38,745 bases of DNA, from assembly GCA_030053915.1 (NCBI GenBank), contig JASGCT010000009.1, positions 19,211 to 57,955 of the forward strand. The letters run 5' to 3'. The notes beneath the pieces were generated by a model. That model made no database searches. It saw nothing but the letters and a program-made list of their open reading frames with translations, and was not told where the DNA came from. This DNA comes from Alphaproteobacteria bacterium (GTDB lineage Bacteria; Bacteroidota; Bacteroidia; Chitinophagales; Chitinophagaceae). The position numbers and the translations under genes are program-made. Positions 27,598-37,119 of this stretch are shown in pieces. Each line of letters begins with the position of its first letter. The stretch's first letter is position 1.

Positions 27598-28290
27598 TTG
27601 AATAATAAATCCTCTTTTTTTAGATATTTAGTTTTAATTATTAGTATTTTAATACTCGGATTAAGCTTTGTAATAGGAAGAGAGGATTTTTTTTTAGATT
27701 TAAATACCGATTTAGGTAATACTTTTAATAACATATTTGCTTTTTTTACCTTCATTGGCGATGCTGTAGTGTGGATACCTTTTTTAATTTATATCGCATT
27801 AAAAAAAAGAAAATATCTTTATTTTTCCCTAGCAGTGGTGGTAGTTTCTACTATTATTATTCAAGGGCTAAAAAGAAATAGTTATACAGATAGGTTACGC
27901 CCTTTTTATACCATTCAAGAACCACAAAAATCTCAAATTCATTATGTTGAATTTTATGAACCAGCTTTTATTTTAAAATCTAATTTTTTAAAAGAACAGG
28001 TTTGGAATAAATTTATTGTTGAAGAAATTTATCCTCAAGCCAAACATAGTTTTCCTTCAGGTCATACAGGCACAGCATTTTGTATATTATTAATTGTAGT
28101 CATGTTTGCAAAATCTTGGTTAACGTGTTGGGTCATGTTTATTTATGCCCTGTTGGTAGGATATTCAAGAGTTTACTTAGCACAACACTTCCCTTTAGAT
28201 GTTGGAGCCTCCATGCTTATAGCATTAATTTCGGTTCTTATTGTTGATAAAATTTTTAAGTTAAAACCCAAAGAATTTAAATACTATTGA
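27598..28290 (+). CDS. PAP2-family membrane phosphatase
   Basis: 230 residues with about five membrane helices and the three PAP2 motifs: KRNSYTDRLRP, PSGHTGTAF and SRVYLAQHFPLDVGAS. The family removes phosphate from lipids such as undecaprenyl diphosphate or phosphatidate. The start codon is TTG: an in-frame stop at 27589 lies just upstream and no ATG is available near the start. A long loop (residues ~105-150) between the first two motifs is larger than usual. Confidence 0.88.
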   Translation: MNNKSSFFRYLVLIISILILGLSFVIGREDFFLDLNTDLGNTFNNIFAFFTFIGDAVVWIPFLIYIALKKRKYLYFSLAVVVVSTIIIQGLKRNSYTDRLRPFYTIQEPQKSQIHYVEFYEPAFILKSNFLKEQVWNKFIVEEIYPQAKHSFPSGHTGTAFCILLIVVMFAKSWLTCWVMFIYALLVGYSRVYLAQHFPLDVGASMLIALISVLIVDKIFKLKPKEFKYY

Positions 28291-28330
28291 CAATGCACTA
28301 ATTTAAAAAAAAGACATCCCTTACTTTATG

Positions 28331-28471
28331 TTACCTGCGTTCATAAAAATCTAAAAATTCAGTTATTTTTGGAATTTTTTGTATTATTTTTTCTGTGAGA
28401 TTCTCTGTCATAAATTGCCTATTAACACATCCTGATATGAGAATGTAGATCCTATTTTTATCGGACAATAG
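28331..28471 (-). other. possible short coding remnant
   Basis: On the minus strand there is an open frame of 46 codons with an ATG at 28411. It ends in MTENLTEKIIQKIPKITEFL followed by six residues and a stop. The composition looks more like protein than random AT-rich DNA, but I recognise no family. It lies exactly at the left break-point of the truncated cas10. It may be a piece of another gene or chance. Confidence 0.2.
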
Positions 28472-30039
28472 TTATAAAAAATGATTTTAACTTAACCTCA
28501 GCTCATATTTTTTTAAATGCTGGTGGTAATTTATACTGCTTTTTAGCCAATACACCCCAAAATAACCAAAAATTAACCTCATTTTATCAAGAACTGAGCG
28601 AGCATTTTTATGAAAATTTTAAAACAACTTTATTCGTTGCTCATGGCGATATTCGTCTATCTTCGCAAGATTTATTAACAAAACCTCTCAGTGATATATG
28701 GGCTTCTTTAATTACCAAAATCTCTCAAAGTAAACAAACCAAGTTTAAAAATCAACTCCATATTTTATGCCAATCGCTGCCAACATCTCATTTAAAAATC
28801 GCTGCCATAACTAACGAAGAAATTGACAATCCTAATAAAGCCATTCCTTTAAATATGGCAATGGACTTCAAAGAAGGAGACCCCAGCTTTTTAGAAAATG
28901 ACAACAAATGGGTACATACAATCACAGCCGACCAAATAAAATTAGGCACACTTCTTAATAATGCTCATTATATTATTCAATCTAAAACCGAAATAAAAGG
29001 ATTAATAGATTTCCATTGTTACGCCTTCAAGTATCATTTTTACATTATAGAAAATTTTATTCCACTTAATAATACAGATTTAAGCAACACAAAATTAACA
29101 ACTCTCAACGGTCTCAGTCTTGAAAATTTACCCAAGGTTCAAGAGTATCTTACAGGTAGTAATGGCTGTTGGACTATTGAATTTTTAGCTGGTAATAGTA
29201 ATCAAAATGATGATTTTGGAGAACTTGTTGGCGCAGAAGATAATAGTTTTAAACGTCTGGGTTTTTTAAGAATGGACGTTGATAATTTAGGTAGTTTATT
29301 TAAAAATGCCTTACCCGATGTTAAAAATTTGACTACATGGGTGGATTATACCCAATTGAGTTATAGTTTAGACCTGTTTTTTAAAGGACATTTAAATCAT
29401 GTTAGTCAAAATGAAATATTTAAAAAGAGGCTTCATATTATTTATGCGGGTGGCGATGATGTATGTATTGTAGGTAAATGGGACAAAACTATTTTATTTG
29501 CAAAAACAATCCATGAAGAATTGCAAAAATATAGCAATCATACCTTAACTATCAGTGGTGGTATGGCAATTGCTGAGGCTAAATTCCCTACTCAAAAAGC
29601 GATTGAACTTGCCGCCGATCTTGAACATCAAGCTAAAAGCCATGATTTTAACGGCATTGCCAAAAATAGTTTTAATTTTTTTGATATGCCCTTGCATTGG
29701 TCTAATCAAGAATTTGATGCAGTATGGCAGATTAAAGAAGATATATTAAAGTATTTAAAAACCAACGCCTTAGTAAAAAACTTTATTCAAAAAATGAACA
29801 CCATCAATAATCTACGAATTAATCATCCTAATCAAGTAAAATGGATGTGGATGCTTACCTACGATATAGCTAGAAATCATAATTCTAAAAATATTGAACT
29901 TGATACCTATCTTGAAATACAGAAAAATAAAATGATTAATTTTGCATATCAAAATAACAACCGCCCTGATACAGGGTATCATTATTGCGAACTATTTAGT
30001 TTTGCTTGTACTTGGGCTTATTACGAACATAAATCTTAA
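28441..30039 (+). pseudogene. cas10: 5'-truncated cas10/csm1 (type III-A)
   Basis: Cas10 is the large subunit of type III effector complexes and makes cyclic oligoadenylate through its GGDD palm. Homology can be read from about 28480, without an ATG: the first palm region (FLNAGGNLYCFLANTPQ) is encoded before the first available ATG at 28855. From that ATG the frame runs 394 residues and contains LGFLRMDVDNLGSLF (Asp141, Asp143) and YAGGDDVCIVG (GGDD 199-202), then the C-terminal helical domain ending ACTWAYYEHKS. The full frame is 532 codons, against roughly 750-850 for the family; the N-terminal HD nuclease part is missing, and 28290-28440 has stops in this frame. A shortened protein from 28855 remains possible. 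Confidence 0.8.
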
Positions 30040-30057
30040 ATTTTAAAAATATAAAAT

Positions 30058-30165
30058 ATGGCACAACAACATTATCAAAATATTAGAACTCAAGGTGATG
30101 GGCATCAACAACAAACCTTTGGTAAACAAAATAAAAGCATTGACACAAAAGAAATTAATAACTTT
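30058..30165 (+). pseudogene. 5' fragment of a csm2-like gene cut by the CRISPR array
   Basis: ATG at 30058, 18 bp after the cas10 stop, the position where csm2 usually stands. About 36 codons follow (MAQQHYQNIRTQGDGHQQQT, then FGKQNKSIDTKEINNF), a polar Gln/His-rich start like that of Csm2 proteins. The frame then runs directly into the degenerate terminal CRISPR repeat and stops at 30249 within repeat sequence. Nothing of the conserved Csm2 helices remains, so the assignment rests on position and composition. Confidence 0.4.
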
Positions 30166-30212
30166 AAAAATTATCATTTCAAAAATTGTACTTATCTTTG
30201 CACAATAACAAC
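30166..30212 (+). repeat. degenerate terminal CRISPR repeat
   Basis: The first ~11 bases do not match the repeat and belong to the csm2-like frame. From position 12 to 47 there is one substitution (T for G before the -7 box). TATCTTTGC is intact at 30193-30201. The spacer after it (30213-30242) is 30 bp. Confidence 0.9.
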
Positions 30213-30269
30213 TTTGATAAAGTTTTATATCTTGATGATTCAGTTGTGAGTTCTTTCAAAAATTGTACG

Positions 30270-30278
30270 TATCTTTGC
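30270..30278 (+). promoter_or_regulatory. in-repeat promoter -7 box, present in every repeat (first perfect copy)
   Basis: Positions 28-36 of the repeat read TATCTTTGC, a perfect TAnnTTTG with the favoured C. Repeat positions 2-4 are TTG, 23 bases upstream, at about the place of the -33 element. The box occurs in all 69 repeats on the plus strand. Transcripts would begin near the repeat-spacer junction. Confidence 0.6.
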
Positions 30279-33200
30279 ACAATAACAACATAAAATGATT
30301 ATATAAGTCGCTTAATGTGTTGTGAGTTCTTTCAAAAATTGTACGTATCTTTGCACAATAACAACCTACGATGCTATTAATGTAGATAAAACTAAGTTGT
30401 GAGTTCTTTCAAAAATTGTACGTATCTTTGCACAATAACAACAAAGAATTTGCTTTTCAGGTTGAATTGCAAGTTGTGAGTTCTTTCAAAAATTGTACGT
30501 ATCTTTGCACAATAACAACATCGACGCATACCTTAATAAAAATGTTAAAGTTGTGAGTTCTTTCAAAAATTGTACGTATCTTTGCACAATAACAACTACC
30601 AATTCTACGAATTTAATAACATCTTGTTGTGAGTTCTTTCAAAAATTGTACGTATCTTTGCACAATAACAACAAAATATTTTGAAAAAAATTTGTTTATG
30701 TGTTGTGAGTTCTTTCAAAAATTGTACGTATCTTTGCACAATAACAACTTGCGGAGTGGTTCTTTGCATTTGTATGGCGTTGTGAGTTCTTTCAAAAATT
30801 GTACGTATCTTTGCACAATAACAACCCAATTTAATAGATGAAGGAAAGACAGGGGTTGTGAGTTCTTTCAAAAATTGTACGTATCTTTGCACAATAACAA
30901 CTAAAAGAAATAATTTCAGCCATTGATTTTGTTGTGAGTTCTTTCAAAAATTGTACGTATCTTTGCACAATAACAACCTAATAATTATTTTAAAATTCAA
31001 TGTTTAGTTGTGAGTTCTTTCAAAAATTGTACGTATCTTTGCACAATAACAACAATCTTTAGTTGTGCCAATCGTAGAGAGAGTTGTGAGTTCTTTCAAA
31101 AATTGTACGTATCTTTGCACAATAACAACTATTCTCGAAGCGTTACGCATACACGGATAGTTGTGAGTTCTTTCAAAAATTGTACGTATCTTTGCACAAT
31201 AACAACTTTTTTCGTCTTCTGGTATGTTGATTTCTAGTTGTGAGTTCTTTCAAAAATTGTACGTATCTTTGCACAATAACAACAAACTATCATTAATATA
31301 TTATGGTTCTAAAGTTGTGAGTTCTTTCAAAAATTGTACGTATCTTTGCACAATAACAACACAGACAAGTACGATCAAGGTGGTGAGGAGTTGTGAGTTC
31401 TTTCAAAAATTGTACGTATCTTTGCACAATAACAACATTATGAAAACATTTAACCCTAAAAGCAAGTTGTGAGTTCTTTCAAAAATTGTACGTATCTTTG
31501 CACAATAACAACAAACACCTTTAACACGTGAACAGAAAGCAGTTGTGAGTTCTTTCAAAAATTGTACGTATCTTTGCACAATAACAACATTAACCCAACT
31601 TATAACGGGAACTTCGTGTTGTGAGTTCTTTCAAAAATTGTACGTATCTTTGCACAATAACAACGCTAACATTCTTGTTATTGATGCCCATGCGTTGTGA
31701 GTTCTTTCAAAAATTGTACGTATCTTTGCACAATAACAACTGTTTTTTCAACTCTTCTCTTTGTTCTTCGTTGTGAGTTCTTTCAAAAATTGTACGTATC
31801 TTTGCACAATAACAACATACGCGTAAATTTATCAAACGAATTTATGTTGTGAGTTCTTTCAAAAATTGTACGTATCTTTGCACAATAACAACCCCAATTT
31901 CAATTTTAACCCCTTTGTTTTGTTGTGAGTTCTTTCAAAAATTGTACGTATCTTTGCACAATAACAACTATAATTAAATAAATGCCAGCAACTAAATAGT
32001 TGTGAGTTCTTTCAAAAATTGTACGTATCTTTGCACAATAACAACTGGGTCTAAAGTATTAAAACCACCAATATGTTGTGAGTTCTTTCAAAAATTGTAC
32101 GTATCTTTGCACAATAACAACGTAGAGGCAGTCCAATCATCACCCTCCTTGTTGTGAGTTCTTTCAAAAATTGTACGTATCTTTGCACAATAACAACATA
32201 ATCAATATTGTTTTATGCGAGTATGCGTTGTGAGTTCTTTCAAAAATTGTACGTATCTTTGCACAATAACAACCTTTGCAATAATTAAAGGGGTTTGCGA
32301 TAGTTGTGAGTTCTTTCAAAAATTGTACGTATCTTTGCACAATAACAACAATATACAATGGATGAAAAATTATATTTATGTTGTGAGTTCTTTCAAAAAT
32401 TGTACGTATCTTTGCACAATAACAACACCGCCCTCGTCTTATTCGGCGAAGGTCTGTTGTGAGTTCTTTCAAAAATTGTACGTATCTTTGCACAATAACA
32501 ACATCAACAAAATCTGGATACGTGAGCCTCAGTTGTGAGTTCTTTCAAAAATTGTACGTATCTTTGCACAATAACAACCACTTAATGTAAAACGAAAATT
32601 AGTCTCTGTTGTGAGTTCTTTCAAAAATTGTACGTATCTTTGCACAATAACAACCTCTATAACCTACAATAGTAGGAATAATTCAAGTTGTGAGTTCTTT
32701 CAAAAATTGTACGTATCTTTGCACAATAACAACCAGGAACTGATTATACCACAACATCTAACGTTGTGAGTTCTTTCAAAAATTGTACGTATCTTTGCAC
32801 AATAACAACTGTATTCAAGTTCATAATAATGTGATACCAGTTGTGAGTTCTTTCAAAAATTGTACGTATCTTTGCACAATAACAACATAAATTTCTAAAA
32901 TTTCGCACCTAAGAGAGTTGTGAGTTCTTTCAAAAATTGTACGTATCTTTGCACAATAACAACACAACAAATGTGCCTGCAAAAGTAACAACGTTGTGAG
33001 TTCTTTCAAAAATTGTACGTATCTTTGCACAATAACAACTGGGTTGTATCAAGCCCCAACTCATACCCGTTGTGAGTTCTTTCAAAAATTGTACGTATCT
33101 TTGCACAATAACAACCAAAGTGGTTCACTGTTGAACACTATTTAGTTGTGAGTTCTTTCAAAAATTGTACGTATCTTTGCACAATAACAACTAATACGCA

Positions 33201-35409
33201 AGACGTTGTATTAAGCGAGGCGTTGTGAGTTCTTTCAAAAATTGTACGTATCTTTGCACAATAACAACCGTTATAAAAAACTATAATTAAAAATTACGTT
33301 GTGAGTTCTTTCAAAAATTGTACGTATCTTTGCACAATAACAACTAATTATAAGCCAAGCCTTGCAAGGTTTGGTTGTGAGTTCTTTCAAAAATTGTACG
33401 TATCTTTGCACAATAACAACTCAAGTTAGGCTATTGCTTACAAGTGCAACGTTGTGAGTTCTTTCAAAAATTGTACGTATCTTTGCACAATAACAACCTA
33501 AAGTGCTTATGCTTACTAAAGCATCATGTTGTGAGTTCTTTCAAAAATTGTACGTATCTTTGCACAATAACAACTGAAGCAGTGTCTTTAATATTTTCAT
33601 ACAGTTGTGAGTTCTTTCAAAAATTGTACGTATCTTTGCACAATAACAACTAAAAACCACAAAGAAATAGAGGATGTTAGTTGTGAGTTCTTTCAAAAAT
33701 TGTACGTATCTTTGCACAATAACAACAGAACAAAGGGCTTTAAATTCAATTAGTTAGTTGTGAGTTCTTTCAAAAATTGTACGTATCTTTGCACAATAAC
33801 AACTTTAAAAACCTTTTGGCTGTTAGTTTTCAGTTGTGAGTTCTTTCAAAAATTGTACGTATCTTTGCACAATAACAACCAAACCCGCATAAACACTGCC
33901 ACCAGGCGAGTTGTGAGTTCTTTCAAAAATTGTACGTATCTTTGCACAATAACAACCACTTGTTAAGAAACCATTCGACACCTAAGTTGTGAGTTCTTTC
34001 AAAAATTGTACGTATCTTTGCACAATAACAACTGCACCTATATTCACTTGATAATTTCCATTGTTGTGAGTTCTTTCAAAAATTGTACGTATCTTTGCAC
34101 AATAACAACATAAAATTAATTTGTAGGTAATTTTTTTCAGTTGTGAGTTCTTTCAAAAATTGTACGTATCTTTGCACAATAACAACGCTAATACTATTAG
34201 CACTATTAAAGCGTAGTTGTGAGTTCTTTCAAAAATTGTACGTATCTTTGCACAATAACAACATAAATCCACACAGGTAATATTTAATAAAAGTTGTGAG
34301 TTCTTTCAAAAATTGTACGTATCTTTGCACAATAACAACCGTAATGTTTGTAATGTTGTTTTTTTTTTAGTTGTGAGTTCTTTCAAAAATTGTACGTATC
34401 TTTGCACAATAACAACCCAAAGACACAACCTCCAGCACCGAGTAAGTTGTGAGTTCTTTCAAAAATTGTACGTATCTTTGCACAATAACAACTTTTTCTG
34501 TAAGTAATATTATTTTTTGTAGTTGTGAGTTCTTTCAAAAATTGTACGTATCTTTGCACAATAACAACACTGAACACTACCACCCATTAACATTTGAGTT
34601 GTGAGTTCTTTCAAAAATTGTACGTATCTTTGCACAATAACAACTTTTCCTCGCGTGCAGGATATGTCTATATGTTGTGAGTTCTTTCAAAAATTGTACG
34701 TATCTTTGCACAATAACAACTAAGAACAAATATTATGTTAACTTTACCAAAGTTGTGAGTTCTTTCAAAAATTGTACGTATCTTTGCACAATAACAACAA
34801 AAAAAGAAAATGTATTTACGTCCCCAAAGTTGTGAGTTCTTTCAAAAATTGTACGTATCTTTGCACAATAACAACTAAAGCCTAATAATTCTACTAATAT
34901 TGGCTGTTGTGAGTTCTTTCAAAAATTGTACGTATCTTTGCACAATAACAACAATTACAAACGAAATAGATTTGTACATTAGGTTGTGAGTTCTTTCAAA
35001 AATTGTACGTATCTTTGCACAATAACAACCGAAAACAAAAAATTCCATTTTATGTTTGGTTGTGAGTTCTTTCAAAAATTGTACGTATCTTTGCACAATA
35101 ACAACTATTTAAAACAATTAAAAGCAAGGCAGTGGTTGTGAGTTCTTTCAAAAATTGTACGTATCTTTGCACAATAACAACATAAAGCCCACTCGTGTAA
35201 TTAACCTTTAGTTGTGAGTTCTTTCAAAAATTGTACGTATCTTTGCACAATAACAACCAATTTAATATCCGTTAGTTTGCCTTTGAGTTGTGAGTTCTTT
35301 CAAAAATTGTACGTATCTTTGCACAATAACAACCACATGTTTGGATAGAAGAGGAGGCACCTGTTGTGAGTTCTTTCAAAAATTGTACGTATCTTTGCAC
35401 AATAACAAC

Positions 35410-35558
35410 CGATATCATTTTAAGAATTAATATTCAATGATTTAGGTTGTTATTTGCAAATAACAAAAATGAACCTTTTTACGCTATACTATATACCTAA
35501 GCCCCTGTTTTGTCATTCCTAAATGCCCTCATTTGAAACAATACACACTCCTACCAAA
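35410..35558. other. array-cas2 intergenic region (probable leader)
   Basis: 149 bp of AT-rich DNA between the last perfect repeat and the second cas2 stop. It should hold the signal for spacer insertion if this is the leader end. It contains the inverted repeat at 35444-35480. No anti-repeat for a tracrRNA is visible here on either strand. Confidence 0.5.
35444..35480 (+). terminator. inverted repeat with T-tract after the array
   Basis: A perfect 16-bp palindrome GTTATTTGCAAATAAC (35449-35464) is enclosed by AGGTT (35444-35448) and AACCT (35472-35476), followed by TTTT. Read on the plus strand this can fold and end transcripts leaving the array before they run antisense to cas2. A binding site for an integration factor is the other option. 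Confidence 0.4.
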
Positions 35559-35864
35559 CTAAAAAAAATCTAATTGCGTTTGATGTGGATCAATTAAAAG
35601 ACGCTCCTTACTACTAAAAACCTCCATCTCCCCAAATTGCTTATCTGTTAAAAAGAATATTATTATAAATCCATCCTCAGGTACTATTTTAGGTAACTGC
35701 GACTCATACAAATATAATTTTGAATAACTATCGCAATATTTATAATATATACTATACTGCAACATTTTAAAACCAGACTGTAAAATCCGTTTCCTAAACT
35801 GATGAGCATGTTTCTTTTGGGTTATTGTAACTGTCTTGATATCATAAAAAACCATTAATACCAT
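35559..35864 (-). CDS. cas2: CRISPR-associated Cas2, second copy
   Basis: 101 residues with the Cas2 ferredoxin fold: first strand MVLMVFYDIKT with Asp8 at the catalytic position, then FRKRILQSGFKMLQYSIYYK, IIIFFLTDKQFG and the C-terminal QLDFF. It is clearly homologous to the Cas2 encoded directly upstream (shared LQYSIY, LTDKQFG) but strongly diverged elsewhere. Its ATG lies three bases after that gene's stop, so translation is probably coupled. It is the last gene of the cas operon, before the array. Cas2 forms the core of the Cas1-Cas2 integrase; a heterodimer of the two copies is conceivable but not shown. Confidence 0.85.
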   Translation of the reverse strand: MVLMVFYDIKTVTITQKKHAHQFRKRILQSGFKMLQYSIYYKYCDSYSKLYLYESQLPKIVPEDGFIIIFFLTDKQFGEMEVFSSKERLLIDPHQTQLDFF

Positions 35865-35867
35865 TGC

Positions 35868-36197
35868 CTAAAAAAGTTCTAACTGCTGAACAATAGGCGG
35901 ACGCTTTACCTTCATTTTACCACGATACATCTGCAACATACCAAATTGCTTGTCAGTTAAGGTTAATAATATAATATGTCCCTTTAAAGGCATCAAAGTC
36001 TTTACCCGCTGTACACATTCCACTGCCTTAAACCTACTAGAACAATGCTTTACATAAATACTATATTGCAATAAATCGAAACCCAATCGTAAAAGATTTT
36101 TACGAAATTTAGCATATTGCTTTACATCAAATTTTGTCTCAGTTGGTAAATCGAACATCACCCAAACCCATAAAATACTATAAGCATTATAATTCAT
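35868..36197 (-). CDS. cas2: CRISPR-associated Cas2, first copy
   Basis: 109 residues, type II Cas2. The first strand ILWVWVMFDLPTET carries Asp16, then FRKNLLRLGFDLLQYSIYVK, CVQRVKTLMP, HIILLTLTDKQFG and the typical end QQLELF. Its start overlaps the end of cas1 by 11 bases, the usual translationally coupled arrangement. This copy looks like the standard type II-C Cas2. Confidence 0.93.
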   Translation of the reverse strand: MNYNAYSILWVWVMFDLPTETKFDVKQYAKFRKNLLRLGFDLLQYSIYVKHCSSRFKAVECVQRVKTLMPLKGHIILLTLTDKQFGMLQMYRGKMKVKRPPIVQQLELF

Positions 36198-37110
36198 AAT
36201 TTAATAAATGTTGCTTTAACATCGTTGGATAAACAATTTTTCTCTTTTTGCCCTGAAAACATAAAGATAAACTGGCTGTAGTTTTATGAATAGCCGTCAA
36301 GAGTGTATTTTTTTCACGTCCAATTTTAACATAAGCATTCGGTAAGTTCAAAAGCAGCTTTTTTATATCTGGTGTTAGGGTATAATTCATGGGTGCAAAA
36401 TTTACCAATTGGGCTACCAATAAATCTACCATTGGACGATAAGGCTCCATAATATCATCGGCTAAACAATAGGCATTATACTGGTTTTTATGAAAAATAC
36501 CCAAGGTCGGCAATAAACCCGAACCTACTAAATTACGAGCCACAATAGCACGTATAATTGCATAGCCGTAATTTAAGAGATTATTAGGTTCAATGCCATC
36601 CGGATCACGTAAAAACGCTAAACTTTCAGGAAATATGGTTTGCCAATAAATATGGGCTGTATAGGCTTCGCGATTATCAGCATCACCCGGTTTTACTTTC
36701 GGTACAGCATCTAATAATTTTTTAAAAGGCTTCTCCAAAAATTCAAGTACTTGCGCTTGATTCATAATTTTGGCTTGAACGGTTTGTTGCCACAGTAGCT
36801 TTTTTAAGGGTTGGCTGGCTTCAATTTGTTTAGAAAAAATTTTCGATTGTAGCCCATTGCCATCTAAATTCAGCAATAAGCCTGTGGGTAAATGTTTATC
36901 GTTACAAATAACCACCGCTACATTATAATATAAACATTTAGCAAGCAATGCCAAACTGAGGCGAATGTGGTAATTTTCTAAAATAATAACACCAACCTCT
37001 TGCAAAGGACGCGTTTTTTTTATGCCCTGAACTTTGTCTTCTAACACAATCAACTCGTTTTCGGTTCTTAACGACAAAGCACTGCTAATAAATAAAGTAG
37101 ATTTTGACAT
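36187..37110 (-). CDS. cas1: CRISPR-associated endonuclease Cas1 (type II)
   Basis: Cas1 is the integrase that inserts spacers into the array. The 307 residues match type II Cas1: RPLQEVGVIILEN near residue 35, the catalytic Glu148 in ADNREAYTAHIYW, the LNYGYAIIRAIVAR helix, His207 in LPTLGIFHKNQYNAYCLADD, and Asp218/Glu222 in LADDIMEPYRP. All metal ligands are present, so it should be active. It lies 9 bp after cas9 and overlaps cas2. Confidence 0.96.
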   Translation of the reverse strand: MSKSTLFISSALSLRTENELIVLEDKVQGIKKTRPLQEVGVIILENYHIRLSLALLAKCLYYNVAVVICNDKHLPTGLLLNLDGNGLQSKIFSKQIEASQPLKKLLWQQTVQAKIMNQAQVLEFLEKPFKKLLDAVPKVKPGDADNREAYTAHIYWQTIFPESLAFLRDPDGIEPNNLLNYGYAIIRAIVARNLVGSGLLPTLGIFHKNQYNAYCLADDIMEPYRPMVDLLVAQLVNFAPMNYTLTPDIKKLLLNLPNAYVKIGREKNTLLTAIHKTTASLSLCFQGKKRKIVYPTMLKQHLLNYEL

Positions 37111-37119
37111 ATTATGGTT

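Larger units (their letters stand above)
30166..35409 (+). CRISPR. CRISPR array, type II-C, 69 repeats / 68 spacers
   Basis: 68 apparently identical 47-bp repeats (first 30243-30289, last 35363-35409) start GTTGTGAGTT and end ACAATAACAAC. One degenerate repeat at 30166-30212 keeps only the last ~36 positions, with one change. The 68 spacers are mostly 29 or 30 bp, with one of 31 (34721-34751) and one of 32 (32655-32686). Ends GTTGT/ACAAC are inverted. Repeat length and the GTTGTG start fit Bacteroidota type II-C arrays and give the crRNA orientation as plus strand, against the cas genes. The degenerate copy marks the old end; the cas2-side end is probably where new spacers enter. Many shadow reading frames here are products of the 47-bp unit and not genes. 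Confidence 0.98.

Noticed and set aside
30166..35409. Many open frames of 60-110 codons on both strands inside the array (for example 30493-30684, 32164-32493).
   Set aside because: They repeat the translation of the 47-bp unit and contain only repeat and spacer sequence; they are shadows of the array.
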